This document shows positions 49,601-60,832 of a stretch of DNA of 64,000 nt, in pieces. The position numbers and the translations under genes were made by a program. The notes under the pieces were generated by a model, which worked only from the letters and a program-made list of their open reading frames with translations, was not told the DNA's origin and searched no databases. Origin of the DNA: Pipra filicauda. Its lineage: Eukaryota; Chordata; Aves; Passeriformes; Pipridae. The DNA is taken from the NCBI RefSeq assembly GCF_003945595.2, contig NW_024104898.1:2232001-2296000 (forward strand). Reading direction: 5' to 3'. The first letter of the stretch is position 1. Each line of letters opens with the position of its first letter.

Positions 49601-52600
49601 GGTGAGGGGCAACATAGACTCTTTTTGTCTCTAGATGGCAAGTTATTCTGTTTAGGTAACATCTTAGTCTTTTCCTCCAGCCTGAGGTTCCTTGTTGCAC
49701 ATACCAGAGCCCCTCTTTCATTAAGGGCCCTGGCATAGCATGCTGCCATGCCACAGGGCACAACTTGTGCCTGGAAGGGAAGTATGGGGGTAGATAGAAG
49801 GTTTGCTTGTGAGGCAGCCTACATATCGATTTGATTCTGGTCAAGGGAATGCTTTTCTCTCTTTGCTTCAGAGACATGGGGAAGATGTTTCATTAAGCCT
49901 TGCTGGTGCACTTCATAAATGTGTTCTAGATGCTGTTTAGTTCTACAGAAACACTATTAGTAGTTCTGCAGAAGAGAAAGTTTTTGAGGTGCCTGGTATC
50001 TTCTTGTTTTCTTATAATCTGCTAGTTTTGATGTACTTCCTCTTTGTTTTCCAGGAGGACATTTTGTCTGCAAAACCTTTGACCTGTTTACTCCATTCAG
50101 TGTGGGACTTGTTTATCTGCTGTATTGTTGCTTTGAGAAAGTGTGCATCTTTAAACCTGTGACAAGCCGCCCTGCTAACTCGGAGAGGTAAGATTCTTGA
50201 GCATGAGGGACCACTAAAGAAACTATCCTCTAAATACGGTGATAAATGGATTCGGGTAAGCCTAGTGGAAGCTTTGTGATGTGCCTCAATTGGCAACTGC
50301 CTTGGAGAAGGAAGCATTTTAGATGTTCAGCAAATTATGACAAGGTAAAAATGATATTTGTGAAATTGCCCTTATGGAAAGAAAACTGTGGTAGTGGATA
50401 TATAATAAATTCTGTTTTGTGTGAAACAACTACGGTTTCAGTGAAGCCAGAGTGTTTATGAGAGGCTGGATGTGAGCTGACAGCATGTGCTCACAGCCCA
50501 GAAAGCCAGTGGTATCCTGGGCTGCATCAAAAGCAGTATGGCCAACAGGTCCAGGGAGGTGATTCTGCCCCTCTACTCTGCTCTTGTGAGACCCCACCTG
50601 GAGCAGTACATCCAACTCTGGGGTCCTCAGCACAGGAGGGACATTAACCTTGGATGCTGGAGCGAGTCCAGAGGAGGGCCACCAAGATGATTAGAGGGAT
50701 GGAGTACCACCTCTCCTACAAGGAAAGGCTGAGAGAATTGGGATTGTTCAGCCTGGAAAAGAGACAACTTAGGGACCTAACTGGGGCCTCTCAGTACCTC
50801 AAGGGAGCCTAGAAGAAAGGTGGAGAGGGATGTTTTACAAGGACATGTAGTGATATGACAAAGCGTAATGGATTCGAAGTAAAAGAGAGTAGGTTTAAGT
50901 TAGATGCTAGAAGGAAGCTCTTTGCTATGACGGTGGTGAGGCATTGAACAGGTTGCCCAGAGTTGTTGATTCCCCATCCCTGGAGGCGTTCAAGGCCAGG
51001 TTGGATGGGCCTTTAAGCAGCCTGATCTAGTGAAAGGTGTCCCTGCCCATGGCAGTGGGATTGGAACTAGGTGATCTTTAAGGTCCCTTCCAACGCAAAC
51101 CATTCTATGATACATGTATTTTTCTTTGTACCTGTCAAGTTTAGCAGAATTGATTTACTACTTTAGGGAGATCTGTGGGTGTTGTGCATAAGGTTGCATT
51201 TCCCAGTCTTTCCAGTGCATAGAAAACATCATGATTTTGTGATAGGTGAGATTGCACCTTCCTGGGGATATCCAGGAGGAAGGAATTCCTGGAATTTGGG
51301 AAACTGTCCTTATAACGGGAGTGTGGCAGAAAAGTTGACTCTGTGGAAGAACTGAACCCACATGATGTCGCTGCCTTGCTCTGCAGGTATGTGATTTGCA
51401 AAGGATTGAAGTCAGGGATTGATGACGTGCGGGACTACCTCTTCACAGTGAACATCAGGCTCAACCAGCTGCGCAACTCTGACGTGGATGTGAATCTTAT
51501 TGTCCCACTGAATGTGATCAAAGACAACCAGGATTTCTACAATTACATCGTCCAGTCCAATGAAAAGTGAGTGCCTGTGGGTGATGAGAGCTGCTGGCTC
51601 TAGGCAGTTTAACCGGCATGGCTTTCAGCTGTAACTTCTTGTGCTCATGGAGATACTTGTTGATGCTGCCTCACTGCTCTGCTTTTGCTCCCTGAGGGGC
51701 TGAGCAGAGCAGAGGGACTCTGTGCAGGCAGAAATGCTTTATTAATGTTAGTGACTGTTTGGCCTCTGAGTACTCTGTAGAAAAGAAAGGAGGGTAGTGC
51801 CTAATTCGTTCCAGTGATCTTCCTGTCAGTTTGAATCACGTTGGTAAAGATCCCTCACTGCTCTGAGGGATCTCAGCACTCTTTCTTGTTTTGAACAGTA
51901 GAACAATCTTGGTGGTGATAACTTGCTCTCTGACTGAAACTTTTCTTCTCTTTTAGCCACTGCAAAGTTCAGATAAAGGCACTAGCCAAAATTCGTGCTT
52001 TTGTTCAAGACACGTGAGTATATTCCTCTGGCTTTTTGCGAGGATGGAATTAACCCACTATAAATTAATTGCTTGGCCCTTCTTTAATATGCTCTTGATT
52101 TGAGCTGGTACTTGTCTTGGTCTTTGGAGCCAGGAAAGTGAATAGTGCTTTTAGGTAGCTCAGTTTGTGTCTCTGCCTGAGTTATTTGCAGAAACGTGTG
52201 GGTGGCTGGAGGAGTCCTGAAAATTGATGGTCTGTTATCACCCTTGTTGAGAAGGCTTCTTCTATGCATTGCATGATTTCCAGTTACCATAAGTGAGCTT
52301 GCTTCTTAGCAGGAGTGTAAAAGCAGAAAAGTAACTCCCAGCTGATATGTTCAATTCAGCAGTAGCCATCTAAGTTGGGTGTGGTTCATAGCTGTTCATT
52401 TTCCAGGGGCAATTGAAAGCATTTAACTTACATACCTAGAATTACTTAAAGTTTATGAAGTTAATTTCTTGCATAAAACTAAAGCCATTGCAGTGTTTTC
52501 CTGCCATGACTTTTCTGTTCCGGTGTTATTGAGAGATAATATATGGTAGAAAGTTGAGTGAGTTTGGTAATTAGGAGTTATCCAAGAGTTAATCCTAACA

Positions 52601-55600
52601 TTGACGCTGTTTTTTGTGTGGCCTTTAGCAGGTTTTCACTGCTATTCTTAAGTAGGCTGTATACCCAGCTCTTAGAAATTCACATAAGTTCATACTAATA
52701 CATAACTTCTTGAAAATATTTATACCCAGTGGTACTTTCATGGAACTGAGTGGTAGCTGCTAATCAGCAGTGCAGGCCATGAAATAAAGCTAAGCACAGG
52801 GACTGGAAGTGGGTGGAGGGTGGGGAAGGAAGGCGTCATTCCTCTTTTGGATAATCTGTTGTGGAGCGGCGCATGTTTGTCATTCCCAAGCCAGAGGCTG
52901 AAAGATCCAAGTGCTATAGGGCTGGGATATGTAAGGCTGCAAGATCAAGGAGGTTTCACCGTCTCAACAGTCTGCTGTCTTTCTTTAGGACACTGATTGA
53001 GCCACGGCAGGCTGAAATACGGAAGGAGTGTCTCCAGCTATGGGGGGTAAGTGAGCTGTCAAGCAGGGCACTTGTGCAAGTGTCCTTGCTGTGGTGAAAC
53101 AGGAGTGGAGCTGCAGTACAGACAGGACTTTTAGCCAGAGGTTTAATATATTGTCTTGTAGGAAAGTCGGAGGCCATTCCAAGCTGTTGTATGAAACAGG
53201 ATGTCCCTGATTTATTGTGTATGGCTTAACCAGGCAGGCTCCTTTGCTGCAGTTCAGAATATTTCATTGTACGTGGAGCGAATCCAGCACCTGGATCTCA
53301 AGCAGCAGTGCTCTCCAAAAGGTCTTGTTTTATGAGTCTGCAGTTTCTGTTTCCCGAGCTGTTGACTGTGCTGGAGCCAGTTTCACAGGCTAATTGTATG
53401 TCTTCAGTGAAAGTGTATTTCATCAAAACATGCATGAAATCAAAGGTTTAGGCTATATCTTTCTGAAGTTGCCTGTTGGTTTCTGGGAGATGTGGTATGC
53501 CTACATTAAATTTGCAAACATGAGACCTTTTAGATGCCATATGATGTCTCTTCAACTGGAATCTCAAGAGCAGGAGTTTTGGGGGCTGGATGTTCTGTCA
53601 TGTATTGAAACAAGAAATGTTCCTATGAATGTGCCAAAGAATAATGCTTACCATCAGTTGTTTGGATTTGCTTTCAGATTCCTGATAAGGCTCGTGTTGC
53701 TCCTTCATCTTCAGATCCCAAATCCAAGTTCTTTGAGCTGATCCAGGTGAGACCTTGCCCGTAAGCTAGTTTCGAGTCCTTTCATACTAATCTAACTTCT
53801 TTCCCATTGGAATTAAGAGATGAAGAAGGTGGTTCTGGATTATCATTTCATGTAGAAGTTGTGTTTACCTACCTGTTGATGTAATATATCTAATTTACCT
53901 TTTCCATACTTCGTTCTTTAGGGCACAGACATTGATACCTTCAGTTACAAACCCACTCCTCTGAATTCCAGCACACTGGAGAAAATTCGCCAAGTGTTAG
54001 ATTACCGGTGTATGGTATCTGGAAGCGAGCAGAAGTTCCTCTTGGGCTTAGGGGTAAGTGCTAAGGACAGTCTGGAAGTTTTGCTGGTTCATTTAAATGG
54101 TATTATTCTGCCTTGCAGTTTCAGCCCAACCTTTCCTGTGCTCAGATGCTTAAAAGAATCCCCATCAGCAGCATCTGAGACTGCCAGTTATATTTCTTTC
54201 TCCTGACGTCACTACTTTTCACACTTATTAACTCTGTTTTTGTAATCTCAGCCTACACAGAGACCTGCACTCCTGCTAGTGTCTCTAATTATCTTCGCTG
54301 TTCTTTTAAAGGTGTTCTATTTCTGGTTCTTTATGCAGGTATGAAAAGTCACTGGCAGATTAGAATCAGTGTTTTTGTTCCTTTGCTGTAGAGATTAAAG
54401 TTCTTCCTTAAAACTTCTGAGAAAGAAACTGCCTGTGACAGCTTAGGACAAAAAGATTCTCTGAGGGCTGCTCTGCAGTTAGCCAGAGGTCTCTCCTCCA
54501 CCCCTGCCCTCACGAAGCTTTGGCTGAGTTTGACTCTGCCTTCTACACACAGAAATCACAGATCTACACCTGGGGTGGTCGCCAGTCAGATCGCTGGACA
54601 AAGCTGGATTTGAAAACTGAGCTGCCACGAGATACTCTTCTGTCTGTGGAGATTGTTCATGAGCTGAAAGGAGAGGTAGGAACCTATTCTCTTGCTTACC
54701 AAGTGGCTGCAAATACAAAGAGGAGTTTTGCCTATTCTCTGTAAGATGCTGCGGAGTAATTGTTCCATCTGTGCCGGGTCCAAAGTTTTTTTTGGTATAT
54801 GATCTTTAGAGTAACTATATTGGATGAAGCTTCTTCTTTCTGTCCAGTGCTAGAGATACGAACTTTTAACATTGTTTTGCAAACACTTTGGACCTGACAT
54901 TGCTGTTCCATGTAGAGCAGCATATGGCATTGACAACATGACTTCGTGTGTCTGTGGCTCTGGGTACAGAACTGCTCAGTAGTGATTGCAGGCTGTGAGG
55001 AAAAGATTCTTGTGGTATGTTCACAGTGTAAGGCGAAAACTCTCAGCTGCCTGGGACTTTGCCTGTCCTCTGGTACCTCAGATGAGGATGCTATAGTGCA
55101 CTGCGCTTTGTGGGTACCTGATAAGCACAGAGAGCCGGTGATGGCAGCTGTGGTACCGCCCTCTCTCCCTCCCCTTAGACTGAACTGGGTATTTGAGATA
55201 TACCAGTTCTTGGAGGATGGCATGTTACTGTATAATGGGCAGCAGGGAATTTGTGTGCTTCTAATATCTGGGAAGGGTGCTTTGTTGATAGAAAAGAGTG
55301 ATTTCCTATCAAAAACTGAGCTATATATCAAAGCTGAAATATCACCAGTCTGAGTAGTAAATCTCTGTATTGCCCTCCTTAGGGGAAAGCCCAGCGAAAA
55401 ATCAGTGCCATCCACATCCTTGATGTCTTGGTGCTGAATGGCAATGATGTTCGAACACAGCATTTCAACCAGAGGTATGTGGGATCTGGAGAAGCTTTTT
55501 TTTTGTACTTGAGTAGGAGTGACTGGGAAACAGTGTTCACTCAAAAAGCAAAATGCTGAGCACAGGGAAACAAGTGCATTCAGCTGAAACAGTGCTATAA

Positions 55601-58600
55601 AGATGAACTGTGAATGAAGCTGCTCTGAAGTGCTTATAGCCTTTTCCAGCTGTATCTTCTCTGTGTATGAGGGCAGGTCTAGCTCCTTCCTTAGTCTGGG
55701 TTGAGCCAGCCACAGCTGGGGTAAACTGAGCATTCTGGGAATATGAATGAGCATAGCTGATAACTGGCTGAGGGAGAAGGAACAAGCCTCTCTGTTTCCT
55801 TGGGGACATGATGTCTCTGCTAGTCCTACTATCCTGTTGATGTATCAATGCATTCAACAGTGTGTGGGCCTGTGGAGTAAACTATGGTGACTCATTCCTA
55901 ATGGATAATAGCCAGTATCACTGGGCACTGAACTGGGAGTGTGGGGTGAAAAAAGTCTTGCTCAGACCCATTTGGCTGGCAGTGGAGGCAATCTGCATGT
56001 GTCTACTCAGTTATTCTGCTGAAACTGTTACCTATCCACTGTGCCAAAGATCTCATTAAATTGCTGGGTTCTCCTTCCATTTTCATTCAGGATTCGGCTG
56101 GCAGAGAAGTTTGTTAAAGCTGTTTCTAAACCAAGTCGACCAGATATGAACCCCATCCGGTGAGTGACGACTCCTTACCTCAGCCTGGCATGCTTTGGTG
56201 TCAGTGTGTTGGAGGATGAAGATAAGGAGCTGAAGGGGAGTTAAATTTCAAACTGACATTCATAGTTCTGTTTATATTCTTTGGAAAGAGGCTAAAAGCT
56301 CTTTAAATATCTAAGGTAAATATTGTTAGAGGAGAAGTTGTGCCCTCATTTCAAATGTCGAACAGTCATATTTTCCTTGTAGGTGGATTGGCTGGTGCTG
56401 ATTTCAGATATGTGCAATAGTAGGTCTAGCACCCAGTTAGCTTAGTTGTTGCAAAGAATTCTATGCTGACTCTGCTAGTAGATGAAGTACTGACCAGCAT
56501 TTAGCAGGACAAGGCTTTAGTTACAACCCCAAGAAAGTTCCTGACAATGGGCTTCAGCTTTGATTGTCTCCTGACCTTCCATTTCATTGATTCTGCTGTG
56601 GTAGAGCATAAGAGCATTGCTGTGCTGGGCATCAGATAGGTATTATAGACAAAACAGCTTCTCTTTCAGAAGCTAGAAGTGCAGCAATATTAGGAAAGAA
56701 TCTGGAGGCAGGGAAAGAGAATGTTCTTTTTGGTAGCTTAATGAAAGATAATGAGTGGGGTCTCAGACTCAAGACAGACATTTGTAGTATTTGGAGGAGC
56801 TTAAAGTGTTGGGGAGGGCTGAAAGTGAAGTGAGAAGGAGAGCTGTGGAAATGGATTGTAGAGGGGTCCTTTGCTGTTCTTGTGAAAGGTGTTAAAGGTG
56901 TTCCAGCTGTGCTCTTCAAAGCCTGATGCTTGTAGCAGTATATGGGAAACGGGTGGTTGGGGTGTCAGATTAGAGGCAGTGCTTTTGAAACTTAATGATT
57001 GTTTTTCTGTATCTCAGAATGACAAAACCAGTTTGTAATGATGGAATGATGACTCAAAATCATCTTTACTGATTTAAAAAAAAAAAAAAGACAAACCAAA
57101 ACTGTTTTTACCTCATGGTAATTAAGGAGTCCGTGGCATCCTTGAGGATAATAACAGTGAAGATCAGGTTGTTTAATACTGTGAGGCCAGAAGCTGCCTG
57201 AGACTGATCTTGGTGAATTTATCTGATGGGAAAATAAAAGCACCTGACTTTCACTGTTCTAACTCTTCCTTATACTCAACCTGAAGTACAAACACACAGC
57301 TTCCTTAGCAGCAAGGATGCTCATTTGCTGCTTATAGCAACCCAACCATGAGCATGCAGGTGTCAGGTTTTCTCAAGCCAGGAAAAATTAGCCACTGAAG
57401 CGTAAGATTGAGGAGAAGGGTGAACCTCAGTCGTGCCTGACTACCTCATGCTATACAAAATCAACTATTTGTCTGCTCCCTGTAGCTGGAACAGGGAAAA
57501 AAAATGTTATTTTTTTTTTTTTTAAATCATGCTTTTGTCTTTTCCTCTCAGGGTGAAGGAAGTGTACAGATTGGAGGAAATGGAGAAGATTTTTGTGAGG
57601 TAAGCAACTGGTGCAAATGAAACTAAGGTTATCAGCCAGTGGTGCACAGGAATTGAAGGGACGTGCTCATCTGCGCTAGAGGAGTCCTGGACCAAGAGCT
57701 GTTAGAGCTCATTCAGCTGGTAGCTGCTGTTCCTGAGATGCTGCTGCCTCAGAGCATCATTCTGCTGCATTCTAATGCTGTAGATGTGACCAGGGCACTT
57801 TAAAACAGCTGGAGTAGCAACAGTGCTGGAGTTTGTGTGCAGCAGTATCAGTGGATTCTCACTGACTTGAAAGATCAAGAGTTCATACCTGAATTGGGAA
57901 CCGTATTTGGATTAATTATGGTAGTTCATCACAAATTCTTCATCCCAACACTCAATTTGCAACCTGACCTAGGCAGGTCTGGCTGATTTCTCTAGCCCTG
58001 TGTGGGAAGGCAAGAGACTGAATTCTCCAGGGTGTGATGTTTTTTACCTGTCCTGTGCAGTGCTGTCAGTTCACACTGTGACTCTCTAGAGAGGGTGTGC
58101 AAGTGGTGCATTTTGTGCAAGAGAGTGGTAAAGGAAGAAACAGGCAACCTCTGTCACTGCCTTCTCTCAACATTTAGGTTAGAGATGAAAGTCATCAAGA
58201 GTTCAGGGGGAATGCCCCGGCTGTCCTACACTGGCCGAGATGACCGGCACTTTGTGCCCACAGGACTCTACATCGTACGGACTATGAATGGTAGGAAGAG
58301 ACAGTCCTCACTCTTACTCAGCTTTTCTTTCCTTCTCCAACTAAAAAGTATTCACCAGGCTTGTTCTTGTTGTAACTTGGTAGAAAATTAATGGGACTAT
58401 TCCAATGGCTAGAGATTACTGTTTGCATGTAATGAGGGTAGATTGGATTTGGATAAGGGTTAGAGTATATTTATATGATAGGTTTTTCTGTTGTGGGTTG
58501 ATTAGCTATTGTGTGGGTAATTCCATTTATTTACATGACTGATTATTTTTTTTAGTGAGAGAAGTTTTCATCAAGATGTTTTCTAGAGTCATGGTACATG

Positions 58601-60832
58601 GAAATATCCAATTTGGAACGTCAACTTTTAAATGCAGGGAGAAGAGATTTTTCTCAGTGAATAGAGAACAGCTTGGGAAGCAGGACACCCTGGGGGGAGG
58701 AAAGGAAAAAGGAGTAGCAGAAAGATCACAATTATTCTTATAGATTCTTCCTTCTTGCTGGTACTGTATGTGTATTTATACTGTGCTTTGTTCCTCCCTT
58801 TCATTTTCTGTCTGATCCCTGTGACTTTTACTAGATCCCTGGACAATGGCATATAGCAAAAACTTCAAGAGGAAATTCTTTTTCAACAAAATGACCAATG
58901 TAGCGACATACAGCCTCCCTTCTGAAGCCATTGCACCCTTTCAGTGAGTATGAGCCAGAGCTGAGGCTGTGGAAGGAAAGCTGAGTGTCTGTGTGTGTGT
59001 GTGTGTGTGCCTGGGTATTTGGAAGGGAATTCAGGAGTGCTGTGTTCTTGCAGTGCAAGTGCAGCTTGGTCACCAGCAGGGTGTGCTGCAGGAGCTGACA
59101 TCTTCTCAGACTTTCAGGAAACTGCCGATCTGGAATCCTGGATTTTGTGATTAATGGCTACAAATAACAAACGTCTCACAACTTTGTTTTCCTGTCTGCA
59201 GCAGAGTACAGGTTACTGAGCCTCCTGCACACAGGGAAGTAGAAATTGAGCCCAGCAACTGTAGTTTGCTGTATCTCTGTATTTTAACGTGCTTGGTTGG
59301 AAGTTGATAATTTAAAAGCAAATCCCAGTTCATTTAGCCCAGGCTCTGGAATAAGCTGTGGGAAACTGGGAGCTTTCTTAAGGTGGGGCGAGAGAGAGAG
59401 AGGGAGAGAAAAGCAGTAACTCCTTGGGAAAGGATGGAGTAGCTTGCCATGGGACATTAACACTGGCTCTTGAACCCCATCTGACTACTAGGCTAAGGCC
59501 ATTACTTAAATACAGCAAATCTGTCTGTGACACCTCAGACACTCCACATGAGTGGAGATGTTCTGTACACCCTGCCCTCAGGTAGTCTCAAGAGATGCTC
59601 TCTACCACAGTTACCCAAGACTGTGCCTCTGAGCAAGAGTTTGGTGTGAAATAGGACTCCTGATTTACTCCCTATGAATCTCCTTACCTACCTTACAGCA
59701 GTGGTCTCAAGAATCCTGAAGCTTTCCTTAGTGGGGTGAATGGAAAACAGGCTTAAAAAGCAGAGGCACATGATGCCTTTTCCCTCTATGTGTCAGGATG
59801 GGTTTAGTTCTGCCTTTGTACTGGAAATAGACCAGCAGGAACCTACAGGAATGGCTGAAGAGGTGGAGGGAGTGCTTGTGTGGGACTCTAGAAGGGATGT
59901 GTTGTGTTTGTGTTGTGGTTAGTGAGTACTAATGTCTATAATTAGCCATTGACATGTGCTCTTGTCGCTGTGCTAGTACTGCTTTGTTAGAACAGAAGCA
60001 CTAAATAAGCTATGAATATTAAGCGTCAGTAATTGTACAAATCTAAAGGCTGCTGTGTTGGCAGTAATTAGCAGCTCTGATTTCATTATGGCTGGGACTA
60101 TGTTGATGCAGTGAGGGAGTGCTGTGCTTGATGGGTGGAGTGGGAGATGGCTGTAGGACTAGAACTGTCAGCAGCCAAGCTGAACTCTGTTATTTCACAC
60201 GAGGGGGAAGAGGGGATGATCCTAGCTGCTTTCGCTAAAGTGGGAAGTGCTGTTTGTTTGCAAAGCTCCATAGGACAGCTATTACTGATTATAGTAGGTT
60301 TGTGGTGAGTGATTAGCTTGCTGCTCCTGGCAGGCTTTCTAAATTCTTCATTAAGGCCTTTCCATTGCCTGCAATGACAGTTTCATTCTCTGAAAAACAT
60401 TGGGGGAGATAGGTTTTTTCCCTAATGTCCTGACTCCTTCCAGCAAATACTGAACTGAATTCAAGTGAAGCTAAAATTAAGAAGTTTGTTTTTGTGGAAA
60501 TCTTTCAGGCTTGGCAGTTGCTGTACTTTGGGAGCTGTAGAGCTTGTAAGGTGAATGAATGCACCAGTCTTTTCTAAGGCACTTGTTAAGAGTATTTATC
60601 TGTGGGTCCCATTGTAAGGGCAGCTGTTTCTGGATAGGACGAAAGTGTTTTCCTTTCCCTCCCCTGCCAAACTAATCTTTCTCTCCTCTCTGCCCACAGC
60701 ATCTGCCATTACAGCCGCCTCTTCTGGGAGTGGGGGGAAGGTGTCAAAGTGCATGACTCTCAGAAAAGACAAGATCCAGAGAAGCTGTCAAAAGAGACTG
60801 TCCTGTCTTTCATCCAAGCGCACTACCCCTAA
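37655..60832 (+). CDS. CMTR1: Cap-specific mRNA 2'-O-methyltransferase 1 (23 coding exons, 831 aa)
   Basis: Nuclear enzyme that methylates the ribose 2'-O of the first transcribed nucleotide (cap-1). Coding exons: 37655-37784, 41256-41398, 43699-43857, 44265-44357, 45087-45158, 46968-47062, 47167-47239, 47418-47616, 48372-48490, 48725-48821, 50055-50187, 51387-51566, 51957-52013, 52989-53046, 53678-53746, 53922-54053, 54553-54675, 55383-55474, 56091-56159, 57552-57599, 58178-58290, 58835-58943, 60700-60832; total 2496 nt, TAA at 60830. Domains: basic NLS at the N-terminus ([14 protein letters not shown]), Ser/acidic linker, G-patch from about residue 92 ([18 protein letters not shown]), Rossmann-type RrmJ/FtsJ methyltransferase with the SAM loop [13 protein letters not shown] (269-281), a guanylyltransferase-like domain, and a C-terminal WW domain (DPWTM... 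to about 786). The catalytic triad is K235, D360 (MADG) and K400 (CKTFD), equal to human K239, D364 and K404. Human length is 835 aa, so the gene is intact. Confidence 0.97.
39484..39548 (+). repeat. TTAACTATATATA tandem repeat
   Basis: Four copies of a 13-17 bp unit built on TTAACTATATATA, differing by TT or TA at the joints. A minisatellite-like AT repeat in a CMTR1 intron. Confidence 0.9.
40466..40535 (+). mobile_element. CR1 LINE 3'-terminal fragment
   Basis: 'cccatggcaatgggggtggg' followed by 'actagatgttctttaaggtc' and 'ccttccaacccctta' matches the last 60-70 bp of CR1 in plus orientation. Confidence 0.85.
41399..43698 (+). other. CMTR1: CMTR1 intron between coding exons 2 and 3
   Basis: No gene, RNA gene or clear repeat was recognised in this intron. 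It ends with the acceptor TTTATAG before the G-patch exon. Confidence 0.7.
44440..45040 (-). mobile_element. Diverged CR1 LINE fragment next to CMTR1 coding exon 5
   Basis: The plus strand is a degraded reverse complement of CR1: 'gagtatctccaaggatgaaa', 'acttcacaacctgtttgagc', 'gcagtattccacatgtggcc', then the 'gcctgattgccagac' region. It starts about 80 bp after the previous donor and reaches to within about 50 bp of the exon at 45087. Boundaries are approximate. Confidence 0.8.
45363..45955 (-). mobile_element. Solo LTR of an avian endogenous retrovirus
   Basis: Plus-strand ends are TGTCTTGGTTTAACTCC and CCAAAACCAGCACA, giving TG...CA termini and partly matching inverted ends. On the minus strand the order is U3, a TATATAA box near 45679-45685, then R-U5 to 45363. 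The layout matches a very common avian LTR whose U3 starts TGT-CTGGTTT and whose promoter follows 'catgctcagtatataa'. No clear target duplication remains and no internal viral genes are present. A 126-codon open frame at 45679-46059 overlaps the U3 and is not a known viral gene. Confidence 0.75.
46368..46870 (-). mobile_element. Probable second LTR in the same CMTR1 intron
   Basis: The minus strand shows TATAAAA near 46497-46503, then AATAAA near 46436-46441 about 60 nt further on, the spacing of a short-R retroviral LTR. The sequence is distinct from its neighbours in composition. The ends and target duplication could not be fixed; the upper limit is a guess. It ends about 100 bp before coding exon 6 at 46968. 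Confidence 0.4.
48822..50054 (+). other. CMTR1: CMTR1 intron after the SIVRT exon
   Basis: Intron of about 1.2 kb with no recognised gene, RNA or repeat. The minus-strand open frames in it are short and overlapping. Confidence 0.7.
50462..51113 (+). mobile_element. CR1 LINE 3' fragment, about 650 bp
   Basis: The plus strand follows the CR1 3' half closely: 'gcccagaaagccagtggtat', 'gagaccccacctggagcagt', 'gtccagaggagggccaccaa', 'acatgtagtgatatgacaaa', 'gttgcccagagttgttgatt' and the tail 'aaccattctatgata'. It lies in the CMTR1 intron before the exon at 51387 and is in the sense direction. The reading frame is broken. Confidence 0.93.
52014..52988 (+). other. CMTR1: CMTR1 intron 13 (between coding exons 13 and 14)
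   Basis: No gene, RNA gene or repeat was recognised. The intron ends TTTCTTTAG. Confidence 0.7.
54732..55754 (-). other. Long antisense open reading frame, 340 codons, unassigned
   Basis: An ATG-started frame of 340 codons runs on the minus strand across CMTR1 introns 17 and 18 and antisense to the exon at 55383-55474. The product has no motif I recognise, is rich in Ser, Gln, Ile and Cys, and has no clear signal peptide or repeat. Composition looks like translated non-coding DNA, but the length stands out. Not called as a gene. Confidence 0.2.
56160..57551 (+). other. CMTR1: CMTR1 intron 19 (between coding exons 19 and 20)
   Basis: Contains an A-run near 57076-57088 and a T-run near 57510-57523 close to the acceptor. 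No gene or mobile element was recognised. Confidence 0.7.
58944..60699 (+). other. CMTR1: Last CMTR1 intron
   Basis: Contains a GT microsatellite just past the donor and a short GA run at about 59389-59410. No gene or mobile element was recognised. Confidence 0.7.
58989..59009 (+). repeat. GT dinucleotide microsatellite
   Basis: About ten TG/GT units, 46 bp after the donor of the penultimate CMTR1 coding exon. Length is likely variable. Confidence 0.9.
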
